A DNA stretch of 64,000 bases from Acephala macrosclerotiorum (Eukaryota > Ascomycota > Leotiomycetes > Helotiales > Mollisiaceae): NCBI GenBank assembly GCA_014904845.1, contig MU119202.1, positions 248,001 through 312,000 of the forward strand, in the 5' to 3' direction. Position numbers and translations under genes: made by a program. Shown in pieces: positions 11,222-21,952 of this stretch (position 1 is its first letter; each line of letters starts with the position of its first letter). The notes below the pieces were generated by a model. That model searched no databases, had not been told where the DNA came from, and was given only the letters and a program-made list of their open reading frames with translations.

Positions 11222-12082
11222 ATGGCATCCAATAATGAAGGGCCACCGCCTGATCTGGCGTCGATCTTGAAGACGCTGGCTTCTCTCACACCTCAGAATC
11301 ACCAAACACAAGCTGAACCTGCTCCTTATCAACTTCAACCACTGAGCCCACAGCTACCACCTCAAGCGTGGCCTAGACATGCAGAAGCTTCACGCCCACC
11401 AGTACCAAGATCCACAACTCCTCCTGGTTTGCCAAGATCAACCACTCCACCTGGTCTCCAAAAGATACACATTGACCCAGCTACAATTATTGATTGGTCA
11501 GCTGGGCTGCGGTGTGTGATGAAGATAGTTGCAAAGAATGATAGTATTCTTGATGAAGTCCGACGAGTGAGTAGCTACCCCTCCTAATCACGGACAAAGC
11601 TTATCTTCCTTCTAGATGATCAAAGTCCAGAACGATCACGAGTTGCAGTGGTTCAATGGCAGAGAAGCTCTCATCGAGAAGCAAAAGGCCAGGAAAGACG
11701 GCCAGAAGAAGCTAGATGAAGTGCTGTAAGTGAGACCAAGATGAGCCAGAAGATTATGTGTTTGACATCATGTAGAAAGGCAGTTGGTGGCACAGTGTCA
11801 GTCGGCGAATCCAACACGAGTCCCGAGGAACTTGCCAAAGAGCTTGAGACTTTCGACATGAAGGTCTACAGGGCTCAGATGGAAATGAACCGAGAGATGA
11901 CCAATAGACTCCGCAGCTTGGGCGTCCCATTCTTTGGTACTAGATCGAATCTGGTGAGATCAGCAGGAAAAGAAGTGACCGCAGAGGATACCAAAGACGG
12001 CAAAATCATGATCGACGAGGTCGAGTTGGTGAAGCTGCAAAGGAAGATGTTGGCCATTCTCGAGGATCTTTGCAACGATTGA
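11222..12082 (+). CDS. DUF2458-like protein, coiled-coil
   Basis: Three exons (11222-11566, 11616-11725, 11776-12082) splice in phase to 253 residues. The N-terminal 90 residues are Pro/Gln-rich and disordered, with a duplicated PRSTTPPGLP. The C-terminal 150 residues are charged and helical (IDPATIIDWSAGLRCVMKIV, then a QKARKDGQKKLDEVL helix), ending in EVELVKLQRKMLAILEDLC. This matches my memory of the fungal family DUF2458, whose function is not established. Both introns are about 50 nt with GTGAGT and GTAAGT donors. Confidence 0.65.
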
Positions 12083-12811
12083 GGACGCCAAGGGCAAGTC
12101 AGAACAATCTGTTGCACGTCTGAACGGAGGATAGAATTCCCATTTCCGGTCGAAACAAGCGTATGCTCAGATTAAGTTCATGGACTTAAATCGAAGACGC
12201 GGGATATCTCTGGAAGAAGAAAGATATGGCAAGAAATGATCTCTTGTTGCACATCGCACGGAGAGACGTTCTCCATGACTTGGACCTGAGAGGGAATTGT
12301 TGAGATGAAGCCATCCCCACTTGAGCATGGTAGAAGAAGCTGCGAGAGTGGACTACTTCTGAGATAAATTATCTCAAATAATCTCATCAAGACAGACATA
12401 AGAATCAAAGTACTTTCTGTTGCAAATCGCAGCGGACCATGACTTCCATACTTTCCTGATTGATACTATCTACAGGGTTTCAAGGTATAGGGTCAAGAAG
12501 AGGCTATGCTGAACAAAGACAAGGCAGAGGTTTGTGGAGCCGAGCATTGATTGAGCTGACCCAAGGAACCTGCTTATCAGTAGTAAAGACGAACTTCGTG
12601 CATGTAGAAATATGCAGCGTTATTGCTGCGGCATCGGCTGAAAGATGCGCATCAAATACTCGGAACATGCAGACGACTCAATCGGGGATGGATGGTCTGT
12701 TTCCGTTGTCACAAAGCTTAAACATTGCGAACGAGCATAGCATCAACCTATCTGCCCGAAACGATGTTCTCCTGAAGATCAAAATTCGAAGATTACTAGT
12801 GGCGGAGTGTT
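12083..12811. other. Intergenic, no gene supported
   Basis: One 127-codon frame on + (12460-12843) lacks any recognisable feature or splice context. Nothing else was seen. Confidence 0.45.
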
Positions 12812-13213
12812 CTAGCCCAGTTTCTTGGTCCCTCCGTGTCTGAACAATTCGATCCGGTAAGCATGATAGCCTTGATATCCTTCCCCATCGGGCAGCAAAT
12901 CCAACCTCTTGAGATCTACGGTAACGCAAGCAAGCCTCCGCACCATTCGGGCAGCAAGGGATTCGTAGAAAGAGAAACGAGTGAATAAGATGTTGAACGT
13001 GCGAGGATGGAAGAAGTTTAGACGACATGCGTTGAGCGACGGAAGTATCTTCCGTAATGCTCCTGTCCGAATTAGGCGATTCACGGAGGCAGGAAGTGTG
13101 GATGAAGATTCCGGACGATGTGCAACAGTGTTTGGTTTTGAAATGGGATGAGCAACTGGTGATTTAAAGACGAAAAAAGACGGAAGGAGTGAAGTTCGTC
13201 TGGAAGAGTTCAA
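12812..13213 (-). CDS. Weak candidate gene, basic protein of 133 residues
   Basis: An open frame from an ATG with a basic, Ser/Arg-rich start and a smoother C-terminal part (RLACVTVDLKRLDLLPDGEG). Two ATTGG boxes (CCAAT in this gene's orientation) lie about 80 bp upstream. The composition is more protein-like than overlapping frames, but I do not recognise it. It may be noncoding. Confidence 0.25.
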   Translation of the reverse strand: MNSSRRTSLLPSFFVFKSPVAHPISKPNTVAHRPESSSTLPASVNRLIRTGALRKILPSLNACRLNFFHPRTFNILFTRFSFYESLAARMVRRLACVTVDLKRLDLLPDGEGYQGYHAYRIELFRHGGTKKLG

Positions 13214-14217
13214 AAGAAGTCTCTTGTGGTGAAGGTCGTATATTCAAGGGAGAGTGGGTTTCTGAGCGCAACGACCTCCTATTGGCTAGATCCAGTTATT
13301 GGAACGTCACTCTCGGACTTCTTTCCCCAAATCTTTCTTTTGCGGCTCTTTTCTACTTAAGTGATATAAGATCACGATGTGTTTCCACGCCAGCAGCTCG
13401 GACTTACTTTCTTCGCTATAAATGCTAAACATAACGTTATCGGATCAAGCTTTATGGTCTCCCTCGTGACGGCCATCTGCATCACGGCCAACTCTCTCAT
13501 TAGCGATGCTCTCAGACAGCCGTTTTCCTCTCCCGATAACCAGGAAAGCCTGCCATGCTGGCCGAAAGTCTCTGAACTTTACCGGTCGCGCAAGCCTGCG
13601 ACGTGCAACGAAGTCTGCGAGCATGAAGCCGATGTCCAAGTGAGGTAAGGAGGCTTTCCTCCTGCTTTCATGCCGAGGTAGCATGGCACTTTGACAGGCC
13701 CGTTATCTCTTCAACGGGCGGTAGATCTCAGCCGTTTCCGCGCTTTGGCCACCCAAGGCCAAAAAAGGGCGGAAGAGAGATGTGCAACAAATTTTTTGAG
13801 AGCTGCCCTGACAGCGGGTAAGTGTTTATGCGCTCAGCGGTGATTGGCGTCAAGTCCCCTGCAATATCTCTCCAGATTCCCAATGCAGGTCCCCGTCGAA
13901 GAATCCAATGCTAGGAACGCAGACAGGTGGAGACCTATTTTGGTAAGGCTGTCCAGATGCTCCTTAAGCTTATTTCATCGCTTCAACTTTGCCTCCTTAG
14001 CAAAATGAAAATTTTGTATATCTATATAGCCGCCAATACAAGGAAAGAAATGCGCGAGTAACAATTTCATTAGAAATAGAGGCCGTGTGTCATAGCCATG
14101 AAAGCCCTACAGCACAGAGCCACTTGTGATTATCCTTATCCATAACGCCATGCTCGCTGAAATGCCATCATTCTGCTCAACACGAGGACACCGATATTGA
14201 ATACATTACCATCCTGA
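13214..14217. other. Intergenic, no gene seen
   Basis: About 1 kb. It contains a short perfect stem (GCCCGTT/AACGGGC, 13698-13719, 8-nt loop) of no clear role and some short frames on both strands. Confidence 0.45.
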
Positions 14218-15482
14218 TTAGTAAGTGATGATATGTGAGAAGTGTCCGGGAACCTTCATCCTACACTTCTCACAATCTGCCCTATAGCCCATGCTAAAAC
14301 TCCTCTTGACGGTGCCACCACCATTACCACTCATGTCATGGCCAAATCCAGTCCATTGCCTAAGACTGTGCTTAGACCGTTGATGACCTTTCTTCGTAGG
14401 CGTCTCCTTGTCCAACTCCAGGTGTTGATTTTCGGTGTCCATTTGCATACCATTAACTCCGTCGATGATGATACTAGGGCTCATCTCTCCTTCACTTATA
14501 GGACTAGGTAGTCGTCGACCACGTCTGAACCTATCGACCGCAGCCTCATCGTCCGCGAAATCACTATCGTGATGACTAGTAGCCTTCTCAGAGCGAATAA
14601 AGGGAGCAAAAGAGCTATGAATCGGTGTGGGTATCCTGCCGGATATGCTCGAAGATGGATCGTTATGAAATGGGCCAGGTGAGAGGTGGAATGAGTCCGT
14701 CATCTCGAAGTCGTCAGAATACGTGGGTGCATCAGACATTTGGGTTGACTGGGAACTGCCTAGAGTATGCTGCGAGCTATCGACATCTAGGAAAGGCGAA
14801 GGCGAACCACTTTGTGTGAGAGTAGCAGTAGTGGGAGACGAGTAGGGCGAAAAGAAAGATCTTGGCTCTGCGGCAGCGGCATCTTCGTTGTCCGAGTCAG
14901 CTGGAGTTATCGTGGGAGGAAGAGGCTGCGACGTGTAGTTCGTATTGTAGTTGAAGAATGGTGAGGCATGGCGAGCTAGTTTGGGAGACTGTCGGTGAGG
15001 CAGAGCAGCAATGTGACGTTTCTGAGCATGGTTAGTGTTTGAAAGAGTAAGTGCTTGGCCGAGGAGCCTCACTGTTCTGTGTTCACCGAAGCCTGACGCG
15101 GTGGTCTCCTCATCATCTTCCCTATCGCGCTTCCGGCTTTGGAATTCCATACCGAACATCCTGTCCTGCCCAGTTGATGAATGCCTTGGTGACAAGATCG
15201 TGCTTGTGTCACGTTCGTCTGAAGCTGAGGTAAAGGTGCGCAGCAAGGCTCGACGACCCTCGGTCTGAGGGAGAATGGTGTTATGTATTAATGCGAAATG
15301 CGTTCAGCGAATGTGACTTGGAAGAACCCTGGATTATATCTTCGGGTTAAGAGAGCGGTTCGGCCATCACATGGCTGCTGGTGAAGATAGCGGTGGGTTT
15401 CAGAATTGTTACAAGTGCTCGACCTGTTTTGAAAGACAAACCCCTTCTTGACGGGAACTCGCGAGGAAAGCTCCTCAGGCAA
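14218..15482 (-). CDS. Conserved disordered fungal protein with Cys-pair C-terminus
   Basis: The main frame (down from about 15264) codes for a Ser/Pro-rich, largely disordered protein. It ends with a conserved-looking block (KRSFSMGYRADCEKCRMKV, then PGHFSHI) containing a CxxC pair. The frame has no good ATG at its 5' end, and CCTCAG at about 15265-15270 looks like an acceptor, so an upstream exon is expected. A frame starting at ATG 15482 (MPEELSSRVPVKKGFVFQNR) could supply it: a weak donor GTCACA near 15318 would join in phase 0, giving roughly 400 residues. The upstream exon is uncertain, the downstream part is not. Function unknown. Divergent from the DAHP synthase gene. Confidence 0.55.
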
Positions 15483-15546
15483 CTACCGCCAAGCGACTAC
15501 ACGTGATACCCCTGTCACTTGGGACAGCGGGAGCGCTTTCCCTCTT

Positions 15547-15553
15547 TGACTCA
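15547..15553 (+). promoter_or_regulatory. CpcA/Gcn4 box (distal)
   Basis: A perfect TGACTCA, 240 bp upstream of the DAHP synthase ATG. This is the binding site of the general amino-acid control activator (Gcn4 in yeast, CpcA/CPC1 in moulds). Confidence 0.6.
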
Positions 15554-15667
15554 AGCGCAGTTCCGTGCGGAGAGCCGGCCCATCATTGGCTCAATTTAAT
15601 CACAAATTCTGCCCCTCCAACTGGGCCGTAGCATTCTTGGCCAAAAATGTTTCTCTCGTCCGTTCTC

Positions 15668-15674
15668 TGAGTCA
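15668..15674 (-). promoter_or_regulatory. CpcA/Gcn4 box (proximal)
   Basis: TGAGTCA on the + strand, which is TGACTCA on the other strand, 119 bp upstream of the DAHP synthase ATG. With the distal copy it makes a pair 121 bp apart, as expected for an amino-acid biosynthesis gene under cross-pathway control. Confidence 0.6.
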
Positions 15675-15786
15675 ACCTGTGCAACACCACACCATATAAG
15701 AAGAACATACCCTTCTTAAGCCAACTTACTTCTTCGCACTCTCGTATTCTCCTTGTACATTTACTTTTGCTTTCACAGACTTCACG

Positions 15787-17010
<1,224 letters not shown>

Positions 17011-17384
17011 ATTTAATGGATATGGCATGGCGTCTCGGGGGGTTTTTTTCTTCTTTACTTGACTCTACTTCACTTCACTTCTACCAAAGGCCTCATCAGC
17101 ATCTGATCCAAAATGGTCTATTTGATCTAGGGACAAAAGCTTCGTGATCGTTTTAGATCTTTAGATTTTCTTTCGTGATCATTGGATCAAGCGGCATAAC
17201 CAGGAAATGAAACAGCATGGAGCTTTGAAGGGAACAAAAAAAATCTACGCTTTCTAGACTTCGTTTCTACGACTGTTGATGTGGTTATCATTCTCATCGA
17301 ATAGAGAATTTGTCGACTGCCTCAAGCAGCCCCGAGTGAAGCTTCAAATTCGAAAACGCCGATTTGCTCTCTCCTACACTATGC
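17011..17384. other. Intergenic between convergent genes
   Basis: The 3' UTRs of the DAHP synthase gene and of the oppositely oriented Ara2 gene, with T-rich runs just after the first stop. No gene was seen. Confidence 0.5.
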
Positions 17385-18554
17385 TCACAATCTACTGATC
17401 TTCGAGGTATCCTCCTTCACCGCCAGCAACGGTGCAATCTCGTCAATAACACCTTTCACCACCCTCACATTCACATACCCCTCATCCGGACTCGGCCAAG
17501 TAAAGTCCTTCCACTCTCCCAGAATATCCGAAACCCTCTTCCCTATAAGCTGCACCTCATCCCTCCTCTTCTCGCTCCACGCCTTCTTGTCCCCCTCAAA
17601 CACTCGTCCAGCAACCGGTAATCCATCCAACACACTATTCCAGACCTTCATCGTCTCCTCCAACTCCTGCAGATTACTGACTCCCATAACACTAACGCCG
17701 ATTCCTCCCACGCCACCAAGCATAGCACCTTCTCTCGACCAAGTATCGAGTCCCCATCTAATGCTCACAACTTCCAACCTCTCTCCTTTCCCCTCTACGA
17801 ATTTCGCAGCTTCCATACACCGCCTCCTCAACTCCTGTGGCGCGGGATGGAAATCCCCTTTCCCGCCAACAGGCACGCCTGCACTGCGCAAAAGTCCCAT
17901 GCCGAGAATGGACGCGTTGGGAACACAACTCACGCCTGCTTTTCGCAACCTCTCTAATCCCTGAGATGCGAGTGTGGTGTTCTGCAGTGTGAAATTCGCG
18001 TACGACATGACGGCATCCAGTGGCTCGCTTGTTTCTTTCAAGACCAATTCCGCGAGATCGCAGAGTAGTGGGACTGGATACCCGGAGATCCCGATGTATT
18101 TTATCGTTCCCTCCTCATCTCGTATCCGTCGAAGCTCTCTGACTGCGTCCAACACCTCTTTCGCGGTGACGAATTCCACATCATGGCAATATACCACGTC
18201 TAAATAATTAGTATGCAACCTCTTCAAACTCCTCGCAACAGAATACCGAACCCATTCTGGACTATAATCAAATTCCGCATTCGCGATTCTCCCAACTTTC
18301 GTGATAAGATGATATGACTCTCGAGGGTAATTCTGGGTAACAAAGGGTTGGACAAGTGCTCGACCGAGGAGTTCTTCGGAGGGGCCGTAGTAAGGTGAGG
18401 TGTCGAAGGCGCGGACGCCTGAGGAGAGGGCTTGGGCAATGATGGCGTTGGTTGGAAGGGTGAAGGCGGAGGGGTTGTAGAGGTTGTTGAATGTGGCGGT
18501 GCCGCAGACGAGGGGAGGGAGGGTTGTGGAAAGGGGAGGCTGGGTTTTCGGCAT
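17385..18554 (-). CDS. ARA2: NAD-dependent D-arabinose 1-dehydrogenase (aldo/keto reductase)
   Basis: Intronless, 389 residues. An AKR barrel with the catalytic set Asp (RAFDTSPYYG), Tyr in SPYYGPSE, Lys in LITKVGR and His in VVYCHDVEF, followed by a GTIKYIGISGYP strand. The pattern and the long C-terminal region match yeast Ara2 and its fungal relatives, cytosolic enzymes that oxidise D-arabinose to the lactone in erythroascorbate synthesis. Ara2 in yeast is about 335 residues. The extra length here lies in the C-terminal half (EGDKKAWSEKRRDEV onward). A pyridoxal- or galactose-specific AKR cannot be excluded from sequence alone. Confidence 0.8.
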   Translation of the reverse strand: MPKTQPPLSTTLPPLVCGTATFNNLYNPSAFTLPTNAIIAQALSSGVRAFDTSPYYGPSEELLGRALVQPFVTQNYPRESYHLITKVGRIANAEFDYSPEWVRYSVARSLKRLHTNYLDVVYCHDVEFVTAKEVLDAVRELRRIRDEEGTIKYIGISGYPVPLLCDLAELVLKETSEPLDAVMSYANFTLQNTTLASQGLERLRKAGVSCVPNASILGMGLLRSAGVPVGGKGDFHPAPQELRRRCMEAAKFVEGKGERLEVVSIRWGLDTWSREGAMLGGVGGIGVSVMGVSNLQELEETMKVWNSVLDGLPVAGRVFEGDKKAWSEKRRDEVQLIGKRVSDILGEWKDFTWPSPDEGYVNVRVVKGVIDEIAPLLAVKEDTSKISRL

Positions 18555-19201
18555 TTTGAACGCTCGTATATATATCGCGCGGAGGGAGAAAAGGGAGGTT
18601 TGTCTCGTTGATTTCGAAGATTTCGAAGAGAGGCGGATTGGACAAGTTCTGATAGAGAAATGACGAGGTCGTCAAAAGGTGGTTTTGTCGCGACTTGAGA
18701 AGAAATCGTATATGGAGAAATTGGAATACAGAAAAGGAGTATATATAACTGCTAGCCCGAAACTATAGCATCTTGCAGATGTGGATATGGACACGAACAA
18801 TTCGATGCGCCGATGTGCTTCGAGATGTTGAAGATAAGAAGTAGATTAGATAGGGCTTGGTGGGGTACTTTGTTTTAAGACAGGGTGAGGGCTTGGCGAA
18901 CGAGCCGTGGACATTTTTAGAAGGACTGAGGTGATGCGTCGAGTCGAGGACCTGACTTGTAGGTTGTATTTTTGTTGGTTTGTGATTGCGTGCTGCTCTT
19001 CTGTTGACAAATTCGGAGATGTTTTAAAGTCCAAAGAGGAATGGTTTACTGGCAGATCTTCGTCCCTAGCTAATATTTGAGAGCGTCAAAGACGTCACGA
19101 CCCGTCGTCCACCATCTCTCCTATTCTTCATCCCATGTTCAAAAACAGACACCTAAAGCTTGGGATATCCTTATCATCACAGAAACGGATCTTCTCGATC
19201 G
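18555..19201. other. Intergenic, no gene seen
   Basis: Promoter side of the Ara2 gene. Short minus-strand frames only. Confidence 0.45.
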
Positions 19202-19414
19202 GATGGGAACTTTTGTTTCAACGTTTCCCAGCTTGCGTAAGATACAAAAGGGGTTGATACATTTTTGGTGGATGTTCTCCCCGACTTCCTAGCGTGGAAG
19301 ACCCTGTTGATCAAGGTCGAGATCTTCCATCTAAGCGCCAACCACCAATGGCGCAATCTTGGAAACGAACTCAACAAATCAAGTGGCGGTGTGCAAGCCC
19401 GTGGTCTCGGCTAA
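19202..19414 (+). CDS. Weak candidate gene or gene relic, two exons
   Basis: A frame from ATG 19202 (MGTFVSTFPSL) is joined across a plausible 56-nt intron (GTAAGA to CCTAG) to a protein-like tail (WKTLLIKVEIFHLSANHQW) ending at TAA 19412-19414. The same frame is open further upstream without an ATG (AWDILIITETDLL). I do not recognise it. It may be a fragment of a decayed gene. Confidence 0.25.
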
Positions 19415-19927
19415 GGCCGGCCTTTAAAGGGGCTTCACATGATCATCCTCCCTTTCAATGCCATCTGGGTAAGGTGTTGGATGTCCGTCTAGAACGTTGA
19501 TGTTGGGGGGATGCGGTGATATTGTATAAGTGAGAGTTTATTCAGAGCCTCATCTTGGTGACGAGGGTCTTCGGCTGTGTCTCCGACGGCTAATAACCCC
19601 GCAATTTCTCTTCCCAAAGGGGGGACAAGAGGGTTCGGGATGGCCATCTGCAGTGCGGAAATATACTGTACGAGGTTCCTTCCCTTTTGTACAAATCCGA
19701 GGACAAGAAATCTTTATCCTTGTATGCTGGTTGAGCCTCTCCGATGTCTCCTGAGTTCTCTTGTGATTGAACTGTCGACATTAGCCATATTACCTGTCCA
19801 AAGGCAGGATCCATACAGGCTCATACGAGCATCATACAGCCCGGAAGACTTCTATAAAACATACTTGCCGACCTTGACATCTAGAGGAGCGAGCGCCAAC
19901 CAAGGTATGCTGCATGATCACTTTAAA

Positions 19928-20405
19928 ATGCATGCTCAAAGTCTCCTCTTCTTTCTGCTTTACGTGCCGACAGCACTGGCAGTGGCAATAGAACGGCAAA
20001 GCGTACAAGTCTCGAATAGGACTATAACCTATGGTAGCGCATTCTTTGGAGGCTGCTGCCAAGGAACTCTCGATGACATGGGCTACAATGCTGATTGTAA
20101 GCCTCTCTCAACGGACTGCTTCTGAGAGGAAGTTGACCATGTAATCTTCAGGTTACAACGCAACAACGGTCGCAACAAATGTTTGGGGGAGTACATTCGG
20201 GCCGCAGACAAGATACTCATGTATCACTGCACTCATTGCCACCCAGACTTTTGCAGATGCATACTTTGCCATATGTTGCAAGTATGTGGGGATATACATA
20301 AGGCTGAAGACGTTCCCAATCATCAGAGGTTTAACAAATATTCAGATCAACGCATATACGAGGAAGAAAATCATGAGCTGTAACAACAATGGGGGAGATA
20401 CTTAG
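19928..20405 (+). CDS. Small secreted cysteine-containing protein (candidate)
   Basis: ATG 19928 opens a good signal peptide (MHAQSLLFFLLYVPTALAVA). A three-exon model (19928-20096, 20152-20281, 20327-20405; donors GTAAGC and GTATGT) stays in phase to 125 residues. Mature Cys residues fall as CC...DC...SC...CC...SC, with FFGGCCQGTLDDMGYNADC and FADAYFAICC around the pairs. Two CC pairs recall hydrophobins, but the count (seven) and spacing do not fit class I or II, so I only call it a small secreted protein. It could be an effector-like or wall protein. The exon 3 acceptor is uncertain, because two are possible. Confidence 0.45.
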
Positions 20406-21952
20406 TAGGAGGTGAACGAAAAAATGCGGAGCAAGTGTAGATGATAGGACATGAAAAACGCAGGGAAACTCGAGAGAACGTAGAAGATGTCTTGAAGAGA
20501 ATGGGCTGTGTTAAAGACAAACGTAGAGATAAGGAGTCTGTCAAAACTGATATCTGCGTTAGAATATCAAAAGCGCATGTGAGAGAAATTTTGGTGGAGG
20601 CCCGTTGATATAAAATCGTCTAGTTGATGCCGTCGTAGATCATGTTTGTATCCCATGCATACTGACCGATTATTTGACCAGCTCTGAGAATTCCACCACC
20701 TGCCGAGTAACAGGAAGTGCGCGTCTAAGCTGTCCTTATCTTTGGGATGGTCTCGTGATGGTCAACTAGAGCAATGCTAGCTTTGGGCGTGGAAGATGAC
20801 CTGGAATAAAGCCTCCTTATTATCGCCGAAATATCCGAGGTTCATAATGCGATTCCAAGATAGCTTCTGGGCATACCTACCCAAACCGATGGTATGTTTC
20901 AATAAGCCTAGCTGCCGCGTGAGCCCGAGGCTGAAGGAAGAGAAAAAGTTTGTTGTGCATGAATCTGAGCCGAATCTCAGGTCGAAAAGCACTAGATCGA
21001 GAGTCCTGCAGGGAAGCTTTGTTCATGAAGGCCGATTGCTGTCATGCTGCTGTACTTTTTGGGCCAACCAGCTTGCCCAGAAGCTCAGATAATTGTTCCG
21101 TATGTATGACTTGACTTCGACATTCAGGCTATTGGAAAAGGCCCGTGGAATTTTGCGCCGTCTGAAATGGCTTGCCTAAGGTCGTCGTGAAGCTTGTAAG
21201 GGTAAGCTTCGTGTCAGTGTGGCTTGAGAACGTGTTATTGGAATAGTGCTGGGTCATATTATAGTTGTGAATGCAAAACAGGTATCGAATTCTTCGGTGC
21301 CTCTCTGGTGTCTTCGATGCCGAGGCAGATGGACGTGTCATAACTCTATCCAAGATTCTAAGAGGTCAGGCCACTATCAGTCTGGTTGCTTGCGGAGTGA
21401 ATCCCGTAAAGAAAATCAATCCCTCTTTCTTAATAGCGTGTTGGATTTCCGATTGTTCCGGCCCACTCTTGCTTGACTTCAAGTCCAAGTTCCCCAAGCA
21501 AGGCGAGCCCGTGCATTGCCGACCACCGTCATCTTTGAAAGACCAACTCCACTTCAACCATCAACAACTTCATCTTGCTCTGTCCTCCACGTCCGCAAAA
21601 TCCTTTGCGCCCATCCTGCATCAGAAGGAGTGCAGCACGGCCTTTCCAGATGACTCCTTATCATGCAGATTGCTCTTGATTGACGCCATCGCTGCAACAA
21701 AGACACGAGCCGTACCCTGCTCTTCTATCAAATCTACTCGTGTGATGCCAGTTGTGGCTCAGGCGAGAGCACCACTCTTCCCCACGCTTACTCCTTGGCG
21801 AGACGAGACCTGCATTGATTCCTCGACTCCACGTCAATCTCTCCGTCTCTCCAGCCACTCTGCCTCTGTCCGTTTTCTACAACGGCGCATCTTCGAGCTG
21901 TGATTTCTCAATGTCCTGTTGATCCGGCACTTGCGGATCACCAGTTTGCACA
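20406..21952. other. Long intergenic / leader region
   Basis: About 1.5 kb without a convincing gene. The 210-codon frame at 21271-21903 starts at a poor context, has no domain, and probably lies in the promoter or leader of the Sip5-like gene, where several short upstream ORFs would occur. Confidence 0.45.

Noticed and set aside
12460..12843. 127-codon plus-strand frame
   Set aside because: No protein-like features. It overlaps the slightly better minus-strand candidate.
13698..13719. 7-bp perfect inverted repeat (GCCCGTT/AACGGGC)
   Set aside because: Too short for a terminator or RNA gene call, and nothing around it forms a larger fold.
21271..21903. 210-codon plus-strand frame before the Sip5-like gene
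   Set aside because: No ATG in a good context, no recognisable segment, and it lies where the leader and promoter of the next gene are expected.
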